Shown here: positions 7,013-15,912 of the stretch, piece by piece
Layout of the letters: every line of letters begins with the position of its first letter
Position numbering within the stretch: the stretch's first letter is position 1
NCBI GenBank assembly: GCA_019638975.1
Contig: JAHBST010000011.1
Span: 1-35,887, forward strand
DNA: 35,887 bases
Direction of reading: 5' to 3'
From: Cryobacterium sp.
GTDB lineage: Bacteria > Actinomycetota > Actinomycetes > Actinomycetales > Microbacteriaceae
Notes under the pieces: model-generated
What the model saw: only the letters and a program-made list of their open reading frames with translations
Told to the model about the DNA's origin: nothing
Database searches by the model: none
Made by a program: the position numbers and the translations under genes

Positions 7013-7966
7013 ATGACAGAAAGCGCAGCCTGGGGACAGGGTCTCGCGACCGTTTCCGACAACGCGACCATTCTCGACGCGTGGTTTCCCGCCCCGCATC
7101 TCGGATCGCTGCCCGCCGATGCAGACCCGCAAAAAGTGCCGGCCGAGTTGGCCGCATACATCGGCGAAGATGCCCGGCGAGCGGTGCGACGCGACTTCGT
7201 CACGATCGAGTCGGACTTCGACGAGCCACCCGCATCGACGGTCGACGCGTACTTGCGATTGCACGTGCTCAGTCATCGGCTCGCGCGGCCCAATACGATC
7301 AATCTGGACGGGATCTTCGCGCTCCTTCCGACCGTCGCGTGGACGAATGCCGGACCAATGCATCCGGATGACGCTGCGAGACTTCGGCCCCAACTCCAGC
7401 AAGCCGGGATCAGTGCGCACAGCGTCGACAAATTCCCGCGTCTCCTCGACTACGTCGTTCCTCCCGGGGTGCGAATCGCGGATGCGAACCGCGTGCGCCT
7501 CGGTGCTTACCTCTCCCCCGGAACGACGGTCATGCACGAAGGTTTCGTGAATTTCAACGCCGGCACGCTCGGAGCGTCGATGGTCGAAGGGCGACTGTCG
7601 CAAGGTGTCGTCGTGGGCGACGGTTCGGATATCGGCGGCGGCGCATCCACGATGGGAACACTGAGCGGCGGCGGCACGACGCGCCTCTCGATCGGCGAGC
7701 GGACGCTCCTCGGCGCCAACTCGGGGATCGGGATCTCTCTCGGCGACGATTGCGTCGTGGAAGCGGGGCTCTACGTCACGGGGGGCACGAAAGTGTCGCT
7801 CGCGGATGCCGCGCCGACGGCAGCGGGCATCGCGCCCATCGTCAAGGCGAGCGAATTGTCAGGGCGCCATGGCTTGCTGTTCCGCCGAAACTCGCTCACC
7901 GGTGCCGTGGAGGTGCTGCAGCGCACGGGCGACGGCATCCGTCTCAACGCTGCGTTGCACGCCTAA
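7013..7966 (+). CDS. dapD: Tetrahydrodipicolinate N-succinyltransferase (actinobacterial type)
   Basis: A 317-residue enzyme that transfers succinyl from succinyl-CoA to tetrahydrodipicolinate, upstream of DapC and DapE. The C-terminal half (about residues 150-275) has the hexapeptide pattern of a left-handed beta-helix (RLGAYLSPGTTVMHEGFVNF, then GTLGASMVEGRLSQGVVVGD, then DIGGGAS). The active-site segments FNAGTLG and GANSGIGISLGDDC are typical of the longer actinobacterial DapD rather than the proteobacterial form. Its TAA shares 4 bp with the convergent gltA stop (CTAA, 7963-7966). Confidence 0.95.
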   Translation: MTESAAWGQGLATVSDNATILDAWFPAPHLGSLPADADPQKVPAELAAYIGEDARRAVRRDFVTIESDFDEPPASTVDAYLRLHVLSHRLARPNTINLDGIFALLPTVAWTNAGPMHPDDAARLRPQLQQAGISAHSVDKFPRLLDYVVPPGVRIADANRVRLGAYLSPGTTVMHEGFVNFNAGTLGASMVEGRLSQGVVVGDGSDIGGGASTMGTLSGGGTTRLSIGERTLLGANSGIGISLGDDCVVEAGLYVTGGTKVSLADAAPTAAGIAPIVKASELSGRHGLLFRRNSLTGAVEVLQRTGDGIRLNAALHA

Positions 7967-9258
7967 CGGCGGGGCCAGTCGCGCGCCGTCGGACCGATGT
8001 AGAGCTGTTGCGGGCGGCCGATGCGGGTCTCGGGGTCGCGATTGAGTTCGCGCCAGTGCGCAATCCACCCGGGCAAACGCCCGATTGCGAACAGGACTGT
8101 GAACATGCGAGGCGGGAATCCCATGGCCTTGTAGATCACGCCCGTGTAGAAGTCGACGTTCGGATAGAGCTTGCGCTCGATGAAGTAATCATCGGCGAGC
8201 GCGACCTCTTCGAGCTCTTTCGCGATGTCGAGCAAGTCATCCTGTACGCCGAGCGCTTCGAGCACTTCGTCCGCACTCTCCTTCACGAGCGTCGCGCGCG
8301 GATCGAAGTTCTTGTACACCCGGTGGCCGAAGCCCATGAGCCGGATGCCCTCTTCCTTGTTCTTCACGCGCTCGACGAATTGCTGGACGGACTCCCCGGA
8401 TTCCTTGATCTCGCCGAGCATCGTCAGCACCGCTTCGTTCGCCCCGCCGTGCAAGGGGCCGTAGAGCGCGTTGATGCCCGCCGAGATCGACGAGAAGATG
8501 TTGGCTTCCGTCGACCCGACGAGCCGCACCGTCGAGGTCGACGCGTTCTGTTCGTGGTCCTCGTGCAGGATGAGCAACCGCTCGAGCGCACGCGAGAGCA
8601 CGGGATTGGGTTCGTAGGGCTCGGCCATGTTGCCGAAGTTCAGCTTGAGGAAGTTGTCGACGAAGCTCAAGCTGTTGTCCGGGTAGAGGAACGCCTGACC
8701 GAGCGCCTTCTTGTGCGCATACGCCGCAATGACGGGAAGCTTTGCGAGCAGCCGCACCGTGGAGATCTCCACTTGCTCGAGGTCGTGCACGTCAAGGGAG
8801 TCCTCGTAAAAGGTGCCGAGCGCGCCGACCGCGCTCGACAGCACGGACATCGGATGCGCGCTGTGCGGCAGCGCGTCGAAGAAGCGGCGGAGGTCCTCGT
8901 GCAACAGAGTGTGCCGGCGGATGTTCTCTTCGAAGCGATCGAGTTCGACGGCGGTCGGCAGCTCTCCGTGAATCAGGAGCCAGGCGACTTCGAGATACGT
9001 CGAATTCGCGGCAATGTCTTCGATCGCGTAACCGCGATACCGCAGGATGCCCGCGTCCCCGTCGATGTAGGTGATCGCGCTTCGCGTCGCCGCAGTGTTC
9101 ACGAACCCCTGATCCAGAGTGGTCAGGCCGGTTTCCTTCGTGAGATTCGAGATATCGATGGCGTTCGCGCCCTCGGTGCTCGGCACAATCGGGAATTCGG
9201 CGCTACCCCCGGGATAGCTCAGGGTCGCCTTGGCGTTGTCAGGTACAGCGTCAGTCAC
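7963..9258 (-). CDS. gltA: Citrate synthase
   Basis: A 431-residue type II (hexameric-length) citrate synthase that condenses acetyl-CoA and oxaloacetate. The three catalytic residues are in place: His270 in PLHGGANEAV, His312 in MGFGHRVYKNFDPRA and Asp369 in NVDFYTG. It starts at GTG 9258; TAGGCT and a 6-nt gap precede it, indicating a leaderless mRNA. It lies 57 bp downstream of dapC on the same strand but appears to have this promoter of its own. Confidence 0.97.
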   Translation of the reverse strand: MTDAVPDNAKATLSYPGGSAEFPIVPSTEGANAIDISNLTKETGLTTLDQGFVNTAATRSAITYIDGDAGILRYRGYAIEDIAANSTYLEVAWLLIHGELPTAVELDRFEENIRRHTLLHEDLRRFFDALPHSAHPMSVLSSAVGALGTFYEDSLDVHDLEQVEISTVRLLAKLPVIAAYAHKKALGQAFLYPDNSLSFVDNFLKLNFGNMAEPYEPNPVLSRALERLLILHEDHEQNASTSTVRLVGSTEANIFSSISAGINALYGPLHGGANEAVLTMLGEIKESGESVQQFVERVKNKEEGIRLMGFGHRVYKNFDPRATLVKESADEVLEALGVQDDLLDIAKELEEVALADDYFIERKLYPNVDFYTGVIYKAMGFPPRMFTVLFAIGRLPGWIAHWRELNRDPETRIGRPQQLYIGPTARDWPRR

Positions 9259-9264
9259 CCGTAC

Positions 9265-9270
9265 AGCCTA
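9265..9270 (-). promoter_or_regulatory. -10 box of gltA (leaderless)
   Basis: TAGGCT on the minus strand, 6 nt before the GTG start at 9258, within the 57-bp gap after dapC. Confidence 0.58.
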
Positions 9271-9315
9271 ATTGGAGTATCCGTCGAGCGTGGAACCGTC
9301 TAACCTTTCCGCAAT

Positions 9316-10407
9316 CTAGCTGGAGGCTTCCTCCAAACGGTGAGCCGCGCGATCAATGTCCGCATTGGTGACCGTGAGTGCGAGCCGCACGTGGGTCTCG
9401 TCGCCGTAAAACGTGCCCGGGACGGCGAGGATGCCGGCATCCGCAAGCCGCGCGACAGTCTCCCACGCCGGCGCCTTGCGCGTCGCCCACAAGTACAGGC
9501 CCGCTTCGCTGTGGTCGATGCGGTAGCCGGATGCTTCGAGCGCGGCCCGCAGAACGGCTCGCCGCGCGCGGTAGACCTCTCGCTGCGCGTCGACGTGGGT
9601 CTCGTCGGCGAGGGCGGCAATCATGGCGGCTTGCACGGGTGCGGGAGTCATCAAACCGAGGTGCTTGCGGACGCCGAGGATCTCGTCCATGAGGTCCGAG
9701 CACCCCGCGACGAATCCGGCACGATAGCCCGCAAGATTCGATTGCTTGCTGAGCGAGCAGACCGCGATGGTCTTTCGCCGCGAATCGCCGATGACGCGCG
9801 CATCGAGGATGCTCGGCGTCGCGTGATCCGCGCTCCAGTTCAATTCCGCGTAGCACTCATCGCTTGCGATCACGGCGTCCAGGTCCCGCGCCCGCGCGAC
9901 GGCTTTGCGAAGTTCGACCGTCGTCAGCACGCGGCCATCCGGATTGCCCGGACTGTTGAGCCAGACGAGCCTCGTCGAGTCCGGCCACAGCGCCGGGTCG
10001 TCCTCGGCGAGCGGAGTCGCACCGACGACGGCGGCGCCGAGCGCGTAGCTCGGATACGCGACTCGAGGATGCACGACGGTGTCACCGGGACCGAGACCGA
10101 GGAAGAGCGGCAGTCCCGTCACGAACTCCTTCGAACCGATCGTCGGAAGCACGTTGGCGGGTCCGAGCTCCACACCGCGTCGGCGAGCAAACCATTCGAC
10201 GATGGCGGCGCGAAGCTCCGGGCTTCCCGCGGTTTGCGGGTAGCCGTGCGCATCGCCCGCCGCGGAAAGAGCCTCCCTGATGATGGGCGGCGTCTCGTCG
10301 ACGGGTGATCCCACCGAAAGGTCGATGAGTCCATCCGGATGCGCGCGAGCGCGCTCGGCGAACGGCTGCAAGGCGTCCCACGGGAAGTCGGGAAGGTTCA
10401 ACGGCAT
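9316..10407 (-). CDS. dapC: N-succinyl-LL-diaminopimelate aminotransferase
   Basis: A 363-residue class I/II fold-type I aminotransferase. The PLP lysine is Lys221 in VCSLSKQSNLAGYRAGF; ASDECYAELNW supplies the cofactor aspartate and tyrosine, and WLNSPGNPDGRV is the substrate loop. The SLSKQSN signature and the position after a 7Fe ferredoxin gene fit actinobacterial DapC, which converts N-succinyl-2-amino-6-ketopimelate with glutamate. It begins 18 bp after fdxA and is probably the third gene of an mshB-fdxA-dapC transcript. With dapD and dapE nearby, three of the four succinylase-branch steps are encoded here. Confidence 0.92.
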   Translation of the reverse strand: MPLNLPDFPWDALQPFAERARAHPDGLIDLSVGSPVDETPPIIREALSAAGDAHGYPQTAGSPELRAAIVEWFARRRGVELGPANVLPTIGSKEFVTGLPLFLGLGPGDTVVHPRVAYPSYALGAAVVGATPLAEDDPALWPDSTRLVWLNSPGNPDGRVLTTVELRKAVARARDLDAVIASDECYAELNWSADHATPSILDARVIGDSRRKTIAVCSLSKQSNLAGYRAGFVAGCSDLMDEILGVRKHLGLMTPAPVQAAMIAALADETHVDAQREVYRARRAVLRAALEASGYRIDHSEAGLYLWATRKAPAWETVARLADAGILAVPGTFYGDETHVRLALTVTNADIDRAAHRLEEASS

Positions 10408-10425
10408 GGGCGAGGAAGACCGGGC

Positions 10426-10758
10426 TCAGTTCTCGGTGTTGTTGATGTTGGCCGGCAGCGCGGCGACGATCGGATGGTCCTTGTGGATGACTCCGACTTT
10501 GGCTGCGCCCCCGGGCGACCCGACGTCGTCGAAGAACTCGACGTTCGCGCGGTAGTAGTCGGCCCACTGTTCGGGAGTGTCATCCTCGTAGTAGATCGCC
10601 TCCACCGGACACACGGGTTCGCACGCGCCGCAATCCACGCACTCGTCGGGGTGGATGTACAGCATCCGATCGCCCTCGTAAATGCAATCGACGGGGCATT
10701 CGTCGACGCAAGCACGATCCTTGACGTCGACACAGGGAAGAGCGATCACGTAGGTCAC
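10426..10758 (-). CDS. fdxA: 7Fe ferredoxin (3Fe-4S plus 4Fe-4S)
   Basis: A 110-residue electron carrier. Cysteine spacing matches Azotobacter-type 7Fe ferredoxins: Cys9, Cys17 and Cys50 for the 3Fe-4S cluster; Cys21, Cys40, Cys43 and Cys46 for the 4Fe-4S cluster; Cys25 free. The GTG start at 10758 overlaps the mshB stop as GTGA. The acidic C-terminal half is typical of the actinobacterial group. The partner enzyme is unknown; the link with mshB and dapC is conserved gene order, not an established functional link. Confidence 0.95.
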   Translation of the reverse strand: MTYVIALPCVDVKDRACVDECPVDCIYEGDRMLYIHPDECVDCGACEPVCPVEAIYYEDDTPEQWADYYRANVEFFDDVGSPGGAAKVGVIHKDHPIVAALPANINNTEN

Positions 10759-11966
10759 GGAGAATTTTCGTCCTTCCCGGATGTTGGGCCTTCACCCATC
10801 GTAGCCCGGGAGAATGCCCCGGGCCGCGGCCACACGACCACGAGGAAGGACAGCACGATCGGTCCGTACGCCCACACATAACCAAGCGAATCGTCCGCGG
10901 GCAGGAGAACCGACCCGCCCGCTCCCGATTGCGACAACACGAGGACGGTAGCCACGAGACCGAGCGCGGCGCTCGCTGCGACGACTCTCGTGCCGAAAAG
11001 AAGCCGGAGTCCGACCAGCAGCAACGCGGCGACGCTCAGCGAGACGGTCGCGAGCGCGAACGTGTAATTGGCGGTGCCGATCGCGCCGACAATCGATCCG
11101 AGCACGAGCGCGAGGACACATGCGGCCGCGCGGCTGATCCAGCCAAGCCGAGTCCAGTCGATGCCGGAGCGGACCGTCTCCCCCCGCCTTCGGAACACCT
11201 CCCTCGTCCCGATCGGCTCCCGCTGGCCGCCCGAGTGCGTGATCGTGTCTCCGTCGACCGTGAGTTGGGTACGATGGGCGCGCAGTGCTTCCTTCTTCCG
11301 CTCGATCACGGGACTCACGTCGACTACGAGGTCGCCCTCGACTTCCTGTCCGGTCGGAACGATCGAAAAGAACGGGACGTTCGTGATGAGCGCTGCCGTG
11401 ATCGCGGCGTCGTGAGCCCGAATGTGGTCAGGATGACCGTAGCCGCCCTGCTCGTCGTAGCTCACGACAGCGGTCGGCGCCGTCGACGCGATGACCGCGA
11501 TGATGTCGGCGACGACCGTGTCCAGGTCCGCGGAAGTGAGCGAGGGGTCGGAGTGATTCCCCGCGTCCGCGATTCCGGTCTCCGAATCGGGTACGGCTTC
11601 AGCGCCGCCCTCACCCCATCGCATCCCGGAGTCGAGGAACCGGTGCGGCCCGGTCCCGTCGGCCCGGGCGTTGTCGGCGCCCAGGAATCGGTGGTCGACG
11701 AGGTGCAGCGCGCGCATGGCGGCGGCGAGTTCCGCCTCTCGGTACGCGCCGAGTTCGACTCCGCCCATGTGCTGGAGCTCACCGGGCACGATCTCGCCGC
11801 GCTCGCCTCGCGTGCACGTGAGAACTGTGACGGAAGCGCCCGCATCCAGAAGTCTCGCGATCGTTCCGCCCGTGGAGATCGACTCGTCATCCGGATGCGC
11901 GTGCACGAAAAGCACGCGCTCGGGCTCGACCTCGCCCACGCCACCTTCGACTTCCTGCACCGTCAC
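10755..11966 (-). CDS. mshB: MshB-type PIG-L deacetylase fused to a C-terminal membrane domain
   Basis: A 403-residue protein with two parts. Residues 1 to about 280 form a PIG-L zinc deacetylase: His24 and Asp27 in [14 protein letters not shown] and a third ligand in [11 protein letters not shown]. MshB removes acetyl from GlcNAc-inositol in mycothiol synthesis. The remaining roughly 120 residues have about four hydrophobic segments ([67 protein letters not shown]) and no catalytic motif. In other actinobacteria I recall a separate small membrane-protein gene after mshB, so this looks like a fusion. I chose GTG 11966 because TATCCT lies 7 nt upstream; ATG 11984 is the alternative. Confidence 0.85.
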   Translation of the reverse strand: MTVQEVEGGVGEVEPERVLFVHAHPDDESISTGGTIARLLDAGASVTVLTCTRGERGEIVPGELQHMGGVELGAYREAELAAAMRALHLVDHRFLGADNARADGTGPHRFLDSGMRWGEGGAEAVPDSETGIADAGNHSDPSLTSADLDTVVADIIAVIASTAPTAVVSYDEQGGYGHPDHIRAHDAAITAALITNVPFFSIVPTGQEVEGDLVVDVSPVIERKKEALRAHRTQLTVDGDTITHSGGQREPIGTREVFRRRGETVRSGIDWTRLGWISRAAACVLALVLGSIVGAIGTANYTFALATVSLSVAALLLVGLRLLFGTRVVAASAALGLVATVLVLSQSGAGGSVLLPADDSLGYVWAYGPIVLSFLVVVWPRPGAFSRATMGEGPTSGKDENSP

Positions 11967-11973
11967 AGTGGAC

Positions 11974-11979
11974 AGGATA
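11974..11979 (-). promoter_or_regulatory. -10 box of mshB (leaderless)
   Basis: TATCCT on the minus strand with a 7-nt gap to GTG 11966. It argues against the upstream ATG at 11984, which would lie ahead of the promoter. Confidence 0.58.
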
Positions 11980-11996
11980 CGCATGCATCGATACAG

Positions 11997-12025
11997 TTGT
12001 TAGGTAAGGTTAGCCTTACCAATAT
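11997..12025 (+). promoter_or_regulatory. Promoter of efeU
   Basis: TTGTTA (11997-12002) and CAATAT (12020-12025) are separated by 17 bp, a suitable -35/-10 pair. The spacer is almost entirely filled by the iron box at 12003-12023. Transcription would start near 12032, giving a leader of about 40 nt before GTG 12072. Confidence 0.55.
12003..12023. promoter_or_regulatory. DtxR/IdeR-type iron operator
   Basis: Perfect 7-bp arms GGTAAGG (12003-12009) and CCTTACC (12014-12020) around TTAG. The 19-mer from 12005 matches the degenerate IdeR consensus TWAGGTWAGSCTWACCTWA at 17 of 19 positions by my alignment. Its place between -35 and -10 of efeU predicts iron-dependent repression. The divergent mshB promoter is about 25 bp away and could also be touched. 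Confidence 0.8.
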
Positions 12026-12071
12026 TGGGACCCGCTCCGATTGTTCGCGAGCGCCATTCAAAAGTGAAGCT

Positions 12072-12938
12072 GTGATCGCCAACCTCCTCATCGGCCTTCG
12101 TGAAGGTCTTGAAGCCGCTCTTGTCGTCGGAATTCTCGTTGCCTACCTCGTCAAGCTGCAGAGGCGCGACGTGCTGCCTCGCTTGTGGCTCGGAGTCGGA
12201 CTCGCGGTCGCACTGTCGCTCGGGCTTGGCGCAGTGCTCACGTTCGGGACCCTTGGGCTGAGCTTCGAATCGCAAGAGCTCATCGGCGGGACCCTTTCGA
12301 TCGTGGCGACGGCCCTCGTGACCTGGATGATCTTCTGGATGCTGCGCACCGCGCGAACACTCGGCACTTCGCTCCGCCACGACGTCGACACCCATCTCGC
12401 GGGCGGCGGCTGGGGACTCGTGATCGTCGCATTTCTCGCCGTCGGCCGCGAAGGCATTGAGACCGCTCTGTTCCTCTGGGCCGCGGTTCAGGCAACCGGT
12501 CAGACCACTTTGCCGCTGTTGGGCGCCGGCATCGGCATCCTCCTGGCTGTCGCGCTCGGCTGGCTTATCTACCGCGGGGTTGTGCGCATCGATCTCGGCA
12601 GATTCTTCGCCTGGACAGGGTTCTTCCTCATCGTGATCGCCGCGGGCGTGCTGGCCTATGGTGTGCATGACCTTCAGGAATCGGGGTTGCTCCCGGGGCT
12701 CCACGTGCTCGCGTTCGATGTCAGCGGTGCTGTTCCTCCCGACAGTTGGTATGCCGCGCTCCTCAAGGGCACGATCAACTTCTCCCCCGCGACGACGTGG
12801 CTTCAGGCCGCGGCATGGGTTCTGTACACGATTCCGGTCCTCGCGCTCTTCATCCGCGCGCTTCGGGCACCCGGGCGTGCAAAAGATTCCGCACAAACTG
12901 ATTCCAGCACCGAAGTGATCAACCAGGGAGCATCGTGA
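12072..12938 (+). CDS. efeU: Iron permease EfeU (FTR1 family)
   Basis: A 288-residue polytopic membrane protein with about seven spans. Both FTR1 iron-binding motifs are intact: R10-E-G-L-E14 in the first helix and R126-E-G-I-E130 in the fourth. The family moves iron across the cytoplasmic membrane and normally works with EfeO and the haem peroxidase EfeB. It starts at GTG 12072; the weak purine run AAGTGAAG is the only ribosome-binding candidate. Its stop overlaps the next gene (GTGA). The DtxR/IdeR box upstream fits induction in iron limitation. No efeB is in the window. Confidence 0.93.
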   Translation: MIANLLIGLREGLEAALVVGILVAYLVKLQRRDVLPRLWLGVGLAVALSLGLGAVLTFGTLGLSFESQELIGGTLSIVATALVTWMIFWMLRTARTLGTSLRHDVDTHLAGGGWGLVIVAFLAVGREGIETALFLWAAVQATGQTTLPLLGAGIGILLAVALGWLIYRGVVRIDLGRFFAWTGFFLIVIAAGVLAYGVHDLQESGLLPGLHVLAFDVSGAVPPDSWYAALLKGTINFSPATTWLQAAAWVLYTIPVLALFIRALRAPGRAKDSAQTDSSTEVINQGAS

Positions 12939-13321
12939 TTCGTCGCACGCTTGTCATCGCCGCGGCCGCGACTCTCGGCATTGTCGGTCTCACTGGCTGC
13001 GTGTCCGGAACGGGACAGGATGCTGCGGGCACGACCGTCCACGTCGTAAGCACGGCCACGGAATGCACCCTGTCCGCCAACACTGCACCTCGCGGCACGG
13101 TCGTTTTTTCAGTGACCAACAGCGGCGACTCGGTGACCGAGTTCTACGTTCTCGCCGACGACGGAAATCGCACGGTCGGCGAAGTCGAGAACATCGGGCC
13201 AGGCATCACGCGCGACGTGCGCGTCGAGGTCCAGGCCGGCGAATTCTTCACCCTGTGCAAGCCCGGCATGGTTGGCGACGGGGTCGGAAAGGCGCGGTTT
13301 ACCGTTACCGATACGCGGTGA
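12935..13321 (+). CDS. EfeO-like lipoprotein reduced to the cupredoxin domain
   Basis: A 128-residue lipoprotein: signal sequence with lipobox LTGC (Cys22), then a cupredoxin-like domain (about 33-127). The segments [21 protein letters not shown] and [12 protein letters not shown] are the characteristic N-terminal domain of EfeO, including Cys44, Cys108 and acidic residues Glu69, Glu83 and Glu85 as possible metal ligands. Full EfeO continues into a peptidase-M75-like domain of about 250 residues; here a stop follows TVTDTR and the next gene is convergent. GTG 12935 has AGGGAG upstream and overlaps efeU by 4 bp. It probably delivers iron to EfeU from the outer membrane face. Codon use looks normal, so decay is not obvious. 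Confidence 0.85.
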   Translation: MIRRTLVIAAAATLGIVGLTGCVSGTGQDAAGTTVHVVSTATECTLSANTAPRGTVVFSVTNSGDSVTEFYVLADDGNRTVGEVENIGPGITRDVRVEVQAGEFFTLCKPGMVGDGVGKARFTVTDTR

Positions 13322-13339
13322 TGCGAGGGGACTCACACG

Positions 13340-13359
13340 GCGAGCCGATGAAGGCTCGC
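13340..13359. terminator. Hairpin between convergent genes
   Basis: GCGAGCC (13340-13346) and GGCTCGC (13353-13359) pair around GATGAA. There is no T tract on either side, so it is only a possible bidirectional terminator for the efeU pair and the lipoprotein gene. Confidence 0.35.
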
Positions 13360-13373
13360 TCGGCTCGGAAAGC

Positions 13374-13832
13374 TCAGGAACCCGGCTTCGTGTACGTCAC
13401 GGTGTAGTTCGCGACGAATCCGCCCTTGTCGTCGCTCGTGACGACCACGATCACGCCATAGGGATCCTTGGAGAACGCCCCGGTCGTGGATTCGTTGGAT
13501 GCGTCGCCGCTCGCGACGGACTCGAAGCCCGCGTCCGTGAGTTGCTTCGCGATGCCGTCCATCGCCTTGCCGTCCGACACCTTGATCGTGACGTTCCAGA
13601 CCTTGCCGTCATCGTTGCCCAGTCCCGCGCCGAAGATCACCGAGCCGGATGCAAGCGGAACTTCCTTGGGGAAGTCCTTCGGCAGGCTCGCGCCCCCGAG
13701 GTCCACGCCGCCGCCCGTCACTTGATTGACGAGGCCCTGAATGGGATTTCCGCACGCCGTGAGCATGGGCGCGAGAGTGAGCGAAAGAACGATCGCTGCG
13801 GGTACGAGAATCCGCTTGCGGGTGCTGGGCAT
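13374..13832 (-). CDS. Small secreted lipoprotein of unknown function
   Basis: A 152-residue protein with a basic N-terminus, hydrophobic stretch and lipobox LTAC (Cys27). The mature part contains a single predicted alpha/beta region with DGKVWNVTIKVSDGKAMDGI and GAFSKDPYGVIVVVTSD; I recognise no family. AAGGAAA at 13846-13840 precedes the ATG by 7 nt. It lies between efeU/efeO-like (convergent) and typA (same strand, 99 bp away). The extracytoplasmic location is the only safe statement about its role. Confidence 0.75.
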   Translation of the reverse strand: MPSTRKRILVPAAIVLSLTLAPMLTACGNPIQGLVNQVTGGGVDLGGASLPKDFPKEVPLASGSVIFGAGLGNDDGKVWNVTIKVSDGKAMDGIAKQLTDAGFESVASGDASNESTTGAFSKDPYGVIVVVTSDDKGGFVANYTVTYTKPGS

Positions 13833-13931
13833 GGCGCTGTTTCCTTATCGCTGGGGTGTGAAGGTCCTACGGGTTCCCGCCAGCGTACTACGGGCTACAG
13901 GGGCAGGCAATGACCCCGAAATCGCAACGCT

Positions 13932-15839
13932 CTAGGCGTTCGCGCGCTTGAGATTCGCGGTCGCGCGAGCACGCGCGTTCTGATCAAGTTCGACTTTGCG
14001 AATCCGCACGAATTCGGGCGTCACCTCCACGCACTCGTCCTCTCGTGCGAACTCGAGGCACTCCTCGAGCGTGAGTTGGCGGGACGGCGTCATCCGCTCG
14101 AACGTGTCCGACGTGGATTGGCGCATGTTCGTCAATTGCTTCTCTTTCGTGATGTTGACGTCCATGTCTTCGGCGCGCGAGTTCTCGCCGACAACCATTC
14201 CCTCGTACACCTCCTGAGTGGGTTCGACGAAGAACGACATCCGCTCCTGGAGCGCGACCATCGCAAACGGGGTCGCGACGCCAGCGCGGTCGGCGACGAT
14301 CGAGCCCGTGTTTCGCGTGACGATGGGACCGGCCCACTCGCCGTAACCGTGCGAAATGGCGTTCGCGATGCCCGTTCCGCGCGTGATCGTGAGGAACTCG
14401 GTGCGGAAGCCGATGAGCCCGCGAGAGGGCACCACGAACTCCATGCGCACCCATCCGGTGCCGTGGTTGCTCATGCCGTCCATCCGGCCTTTTCGCGCGG
14501 CGAGCAATTGCGTGATCGCGCCGAGGTGTTCTTCCGGTGCGTCGATCGTCAAGTGCTCGAATGGTTCGTGAACTTTGCCATCGATGCGGCGCGTGACGAC
14601 CTGGGGTTTTCCGACCGTGAGCTCGTAGCCTTCGCGCCGCATTTGCTCGACGAGGATCGCGAGCGCGAGCTCGCCTCGGCCTTGAACCTCCCACGCCGCG
14701 GGGTTCCCGATGTCCACGATCTTGAGCGAGACGTTGCCGACGAGTTCGCGATCGAGTCGATCCTTCACCATGCGCGCCGTGAGCTTGTGGCCTTTGACCT
14801 TGCCGACGAGAGGGCTCGTGTTCGTGCCGATCGTCATCGAGATCGCGGGGTCATCGACCGTGATCGCAGGCAGCGGCCGGATGTCGTCGGGGTCTGCGAG
14901 CGTGTCGCCGATCGTGATGTCGGCGAAGCCCGCCACCGCAACGATGTCACCGGGACCGGCGCTTTCCGCCGGGTAGCGGTCGAGCGCTTTCGTGATCATG
15001 AGTTCGGTGACGCGCACGTTGTGCACTTCGCCGTCCTTGCGGACCCACGCGACCGTCTGGCCCTTCTTGAGGGTGCCGTTGAAGATGCGCAAGAGCGCGA
15101 GCCGACCGAGGAAAGGCGAGGCGTCGAGGTTGGTGACGTGGGCCTGGAGCGGCGCTTCCGAGTCGTAGCTCGGCGCCGGGATGTGCTGGAGAATCGCTTC
15201 GAACAGCGGCTCGAGGTCGCCATTGTCGGGGAGTTCGCCATTCGCAGGCTTGTTGCGGCTCGCCGCCCCGTTGCGGCCCGAAGCGTAGACAATCGGCACA
15301 TCGAGAAGCGCGTCGACATCGAGGTCGGGTACATCGTCGGCGAGGTCGCTCGCGAGCCCGAGCAGGAGATCCTGGCTTTCGACGACCACGTCATCGATGC
15401 GGGCATCCGGTCGGTCGGTCTTGTTGACGAGAAGGATGACCGGCAACTTCGCTTCGAGGGCCTTGCGCAACACGAATCGCGTTTGCGGGAGCGGACCCTC
15501 GCTCGCATCGACGAGCAAGACGACGCCATCGACCATGGACAAACCCCGTTCGACTTCGCCGCCGAAGTCGGCGTGGCCGGGAGTGTCGATGACGTTGATC
15601 GTGACGGGACCATCGGTCGCGTGCTCGCCCGCGTAACTGATCGCGGTGTTCTTCGCCAGGATCGTGATGCCTTTTTCGCGCTCGAGATCGCCGGAATCCA
15701 TGGCGCGTTCTTCGACGTGGGCGTGTTCGCCGAACGAGTTCGTCTGGCGCAGCATCGCGTCGACGAGAGTCGTCTTGCCGTGGTCGACGTGCGCGACGAT
15801 CGCCACATTGCGCAAGTCGTCGCGAGTGGCTTTAGGCAT
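13932..15839 (-). CDS. typA: Translational GTPase TypA/BipA
   Basis: A 635-residue ribosome-associated GTPase. The G domain shows G1 AHVDHGKTT (residues 15-23), the switch region [12 protein letters not shown]3 [14 protein letters not shown] and G4 NKTDRPDAR, followed by EF-G-like domains II, III and V and the TypA-specific C-terminal domain (about 480-610). TypA acts in ribosome assembly and stress adaptation. ATG 15839 has AGGA about 10 nt upstream. The gene is full-length and nothing appears broken. Confidence 0.97.
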   Translation of the reverse strand: MPKATRDDLRNVAIVAHVDHGKTTLVDAMLRQTNSFGEHAHVEERAMDSGDLEREKGITILAKNTAISYAGEHATDGPVTINVIDTPGHADFGGEVERGLSMVDGVVLLVDASEGPLPQTRFVLRKALEAKLPVILLVNKTDRPDARIDDVVVESQDLLLGLASDLADDVPDLDVDALLDVPIVYASGRNGAASRNKPANGELPDNGDLEPLFEAILQHIPAPSYDSEAPLQAHVTNLDASPFLGRLALLRIFNGTLKKGQTVAWVRKDGEVHNVRVTELMITKALDRYPAESAGPGDIVAVAGFADITIGDTLADPDDIRPLPAITVDDPAISMTIGTNTSPLVGKVKGHKLTARMVKDRLDRELVGNVSLKIVDIGNPAAWEVQGRGELALAILVEQMRREGYELTVGKPQVVTRRIDGKVHEPFEHLTIDAPEEHLGAITQLLAARKGRMDGMSNHGTGWVRMEFVVPSRGLIGFRTEFLTITRGTGIANAISHGYGEWAGPIVTRNTGSIVADRAGVATPFAMVALQERMSFFVEPTQEVYEGMVVGENSRAEDMDVNITKEKQLTNMRQSTSDTFERMTPSRQLTLEECLEFAREDECVEVTPEFVRIRKVELDQNARARATANLKRANA

Positions 15840-15912
15840 GGCGGTACTGTCCTGTTTCTATTGGGGGGCAGTCAATACTACTTGACGCGGCTATCCGCCG
15901 CGTCCGCGCGGC

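Noticed and set aside
13322-13407. Frameshifted remainder of an EfeO M75 domain after the cupredoxin gene
   Set aside because: None of the plus-strand frames after 13321 shows M75-type sequence, and the opposite-strand lipoprotein gene begins its 3' end at 13374, leaving no room.
13833-13931. Intrinsic terminator after typA
   Set aside because: Only weak GGGG/CCCC pairing and no T tract; nothing convincing to annotate.
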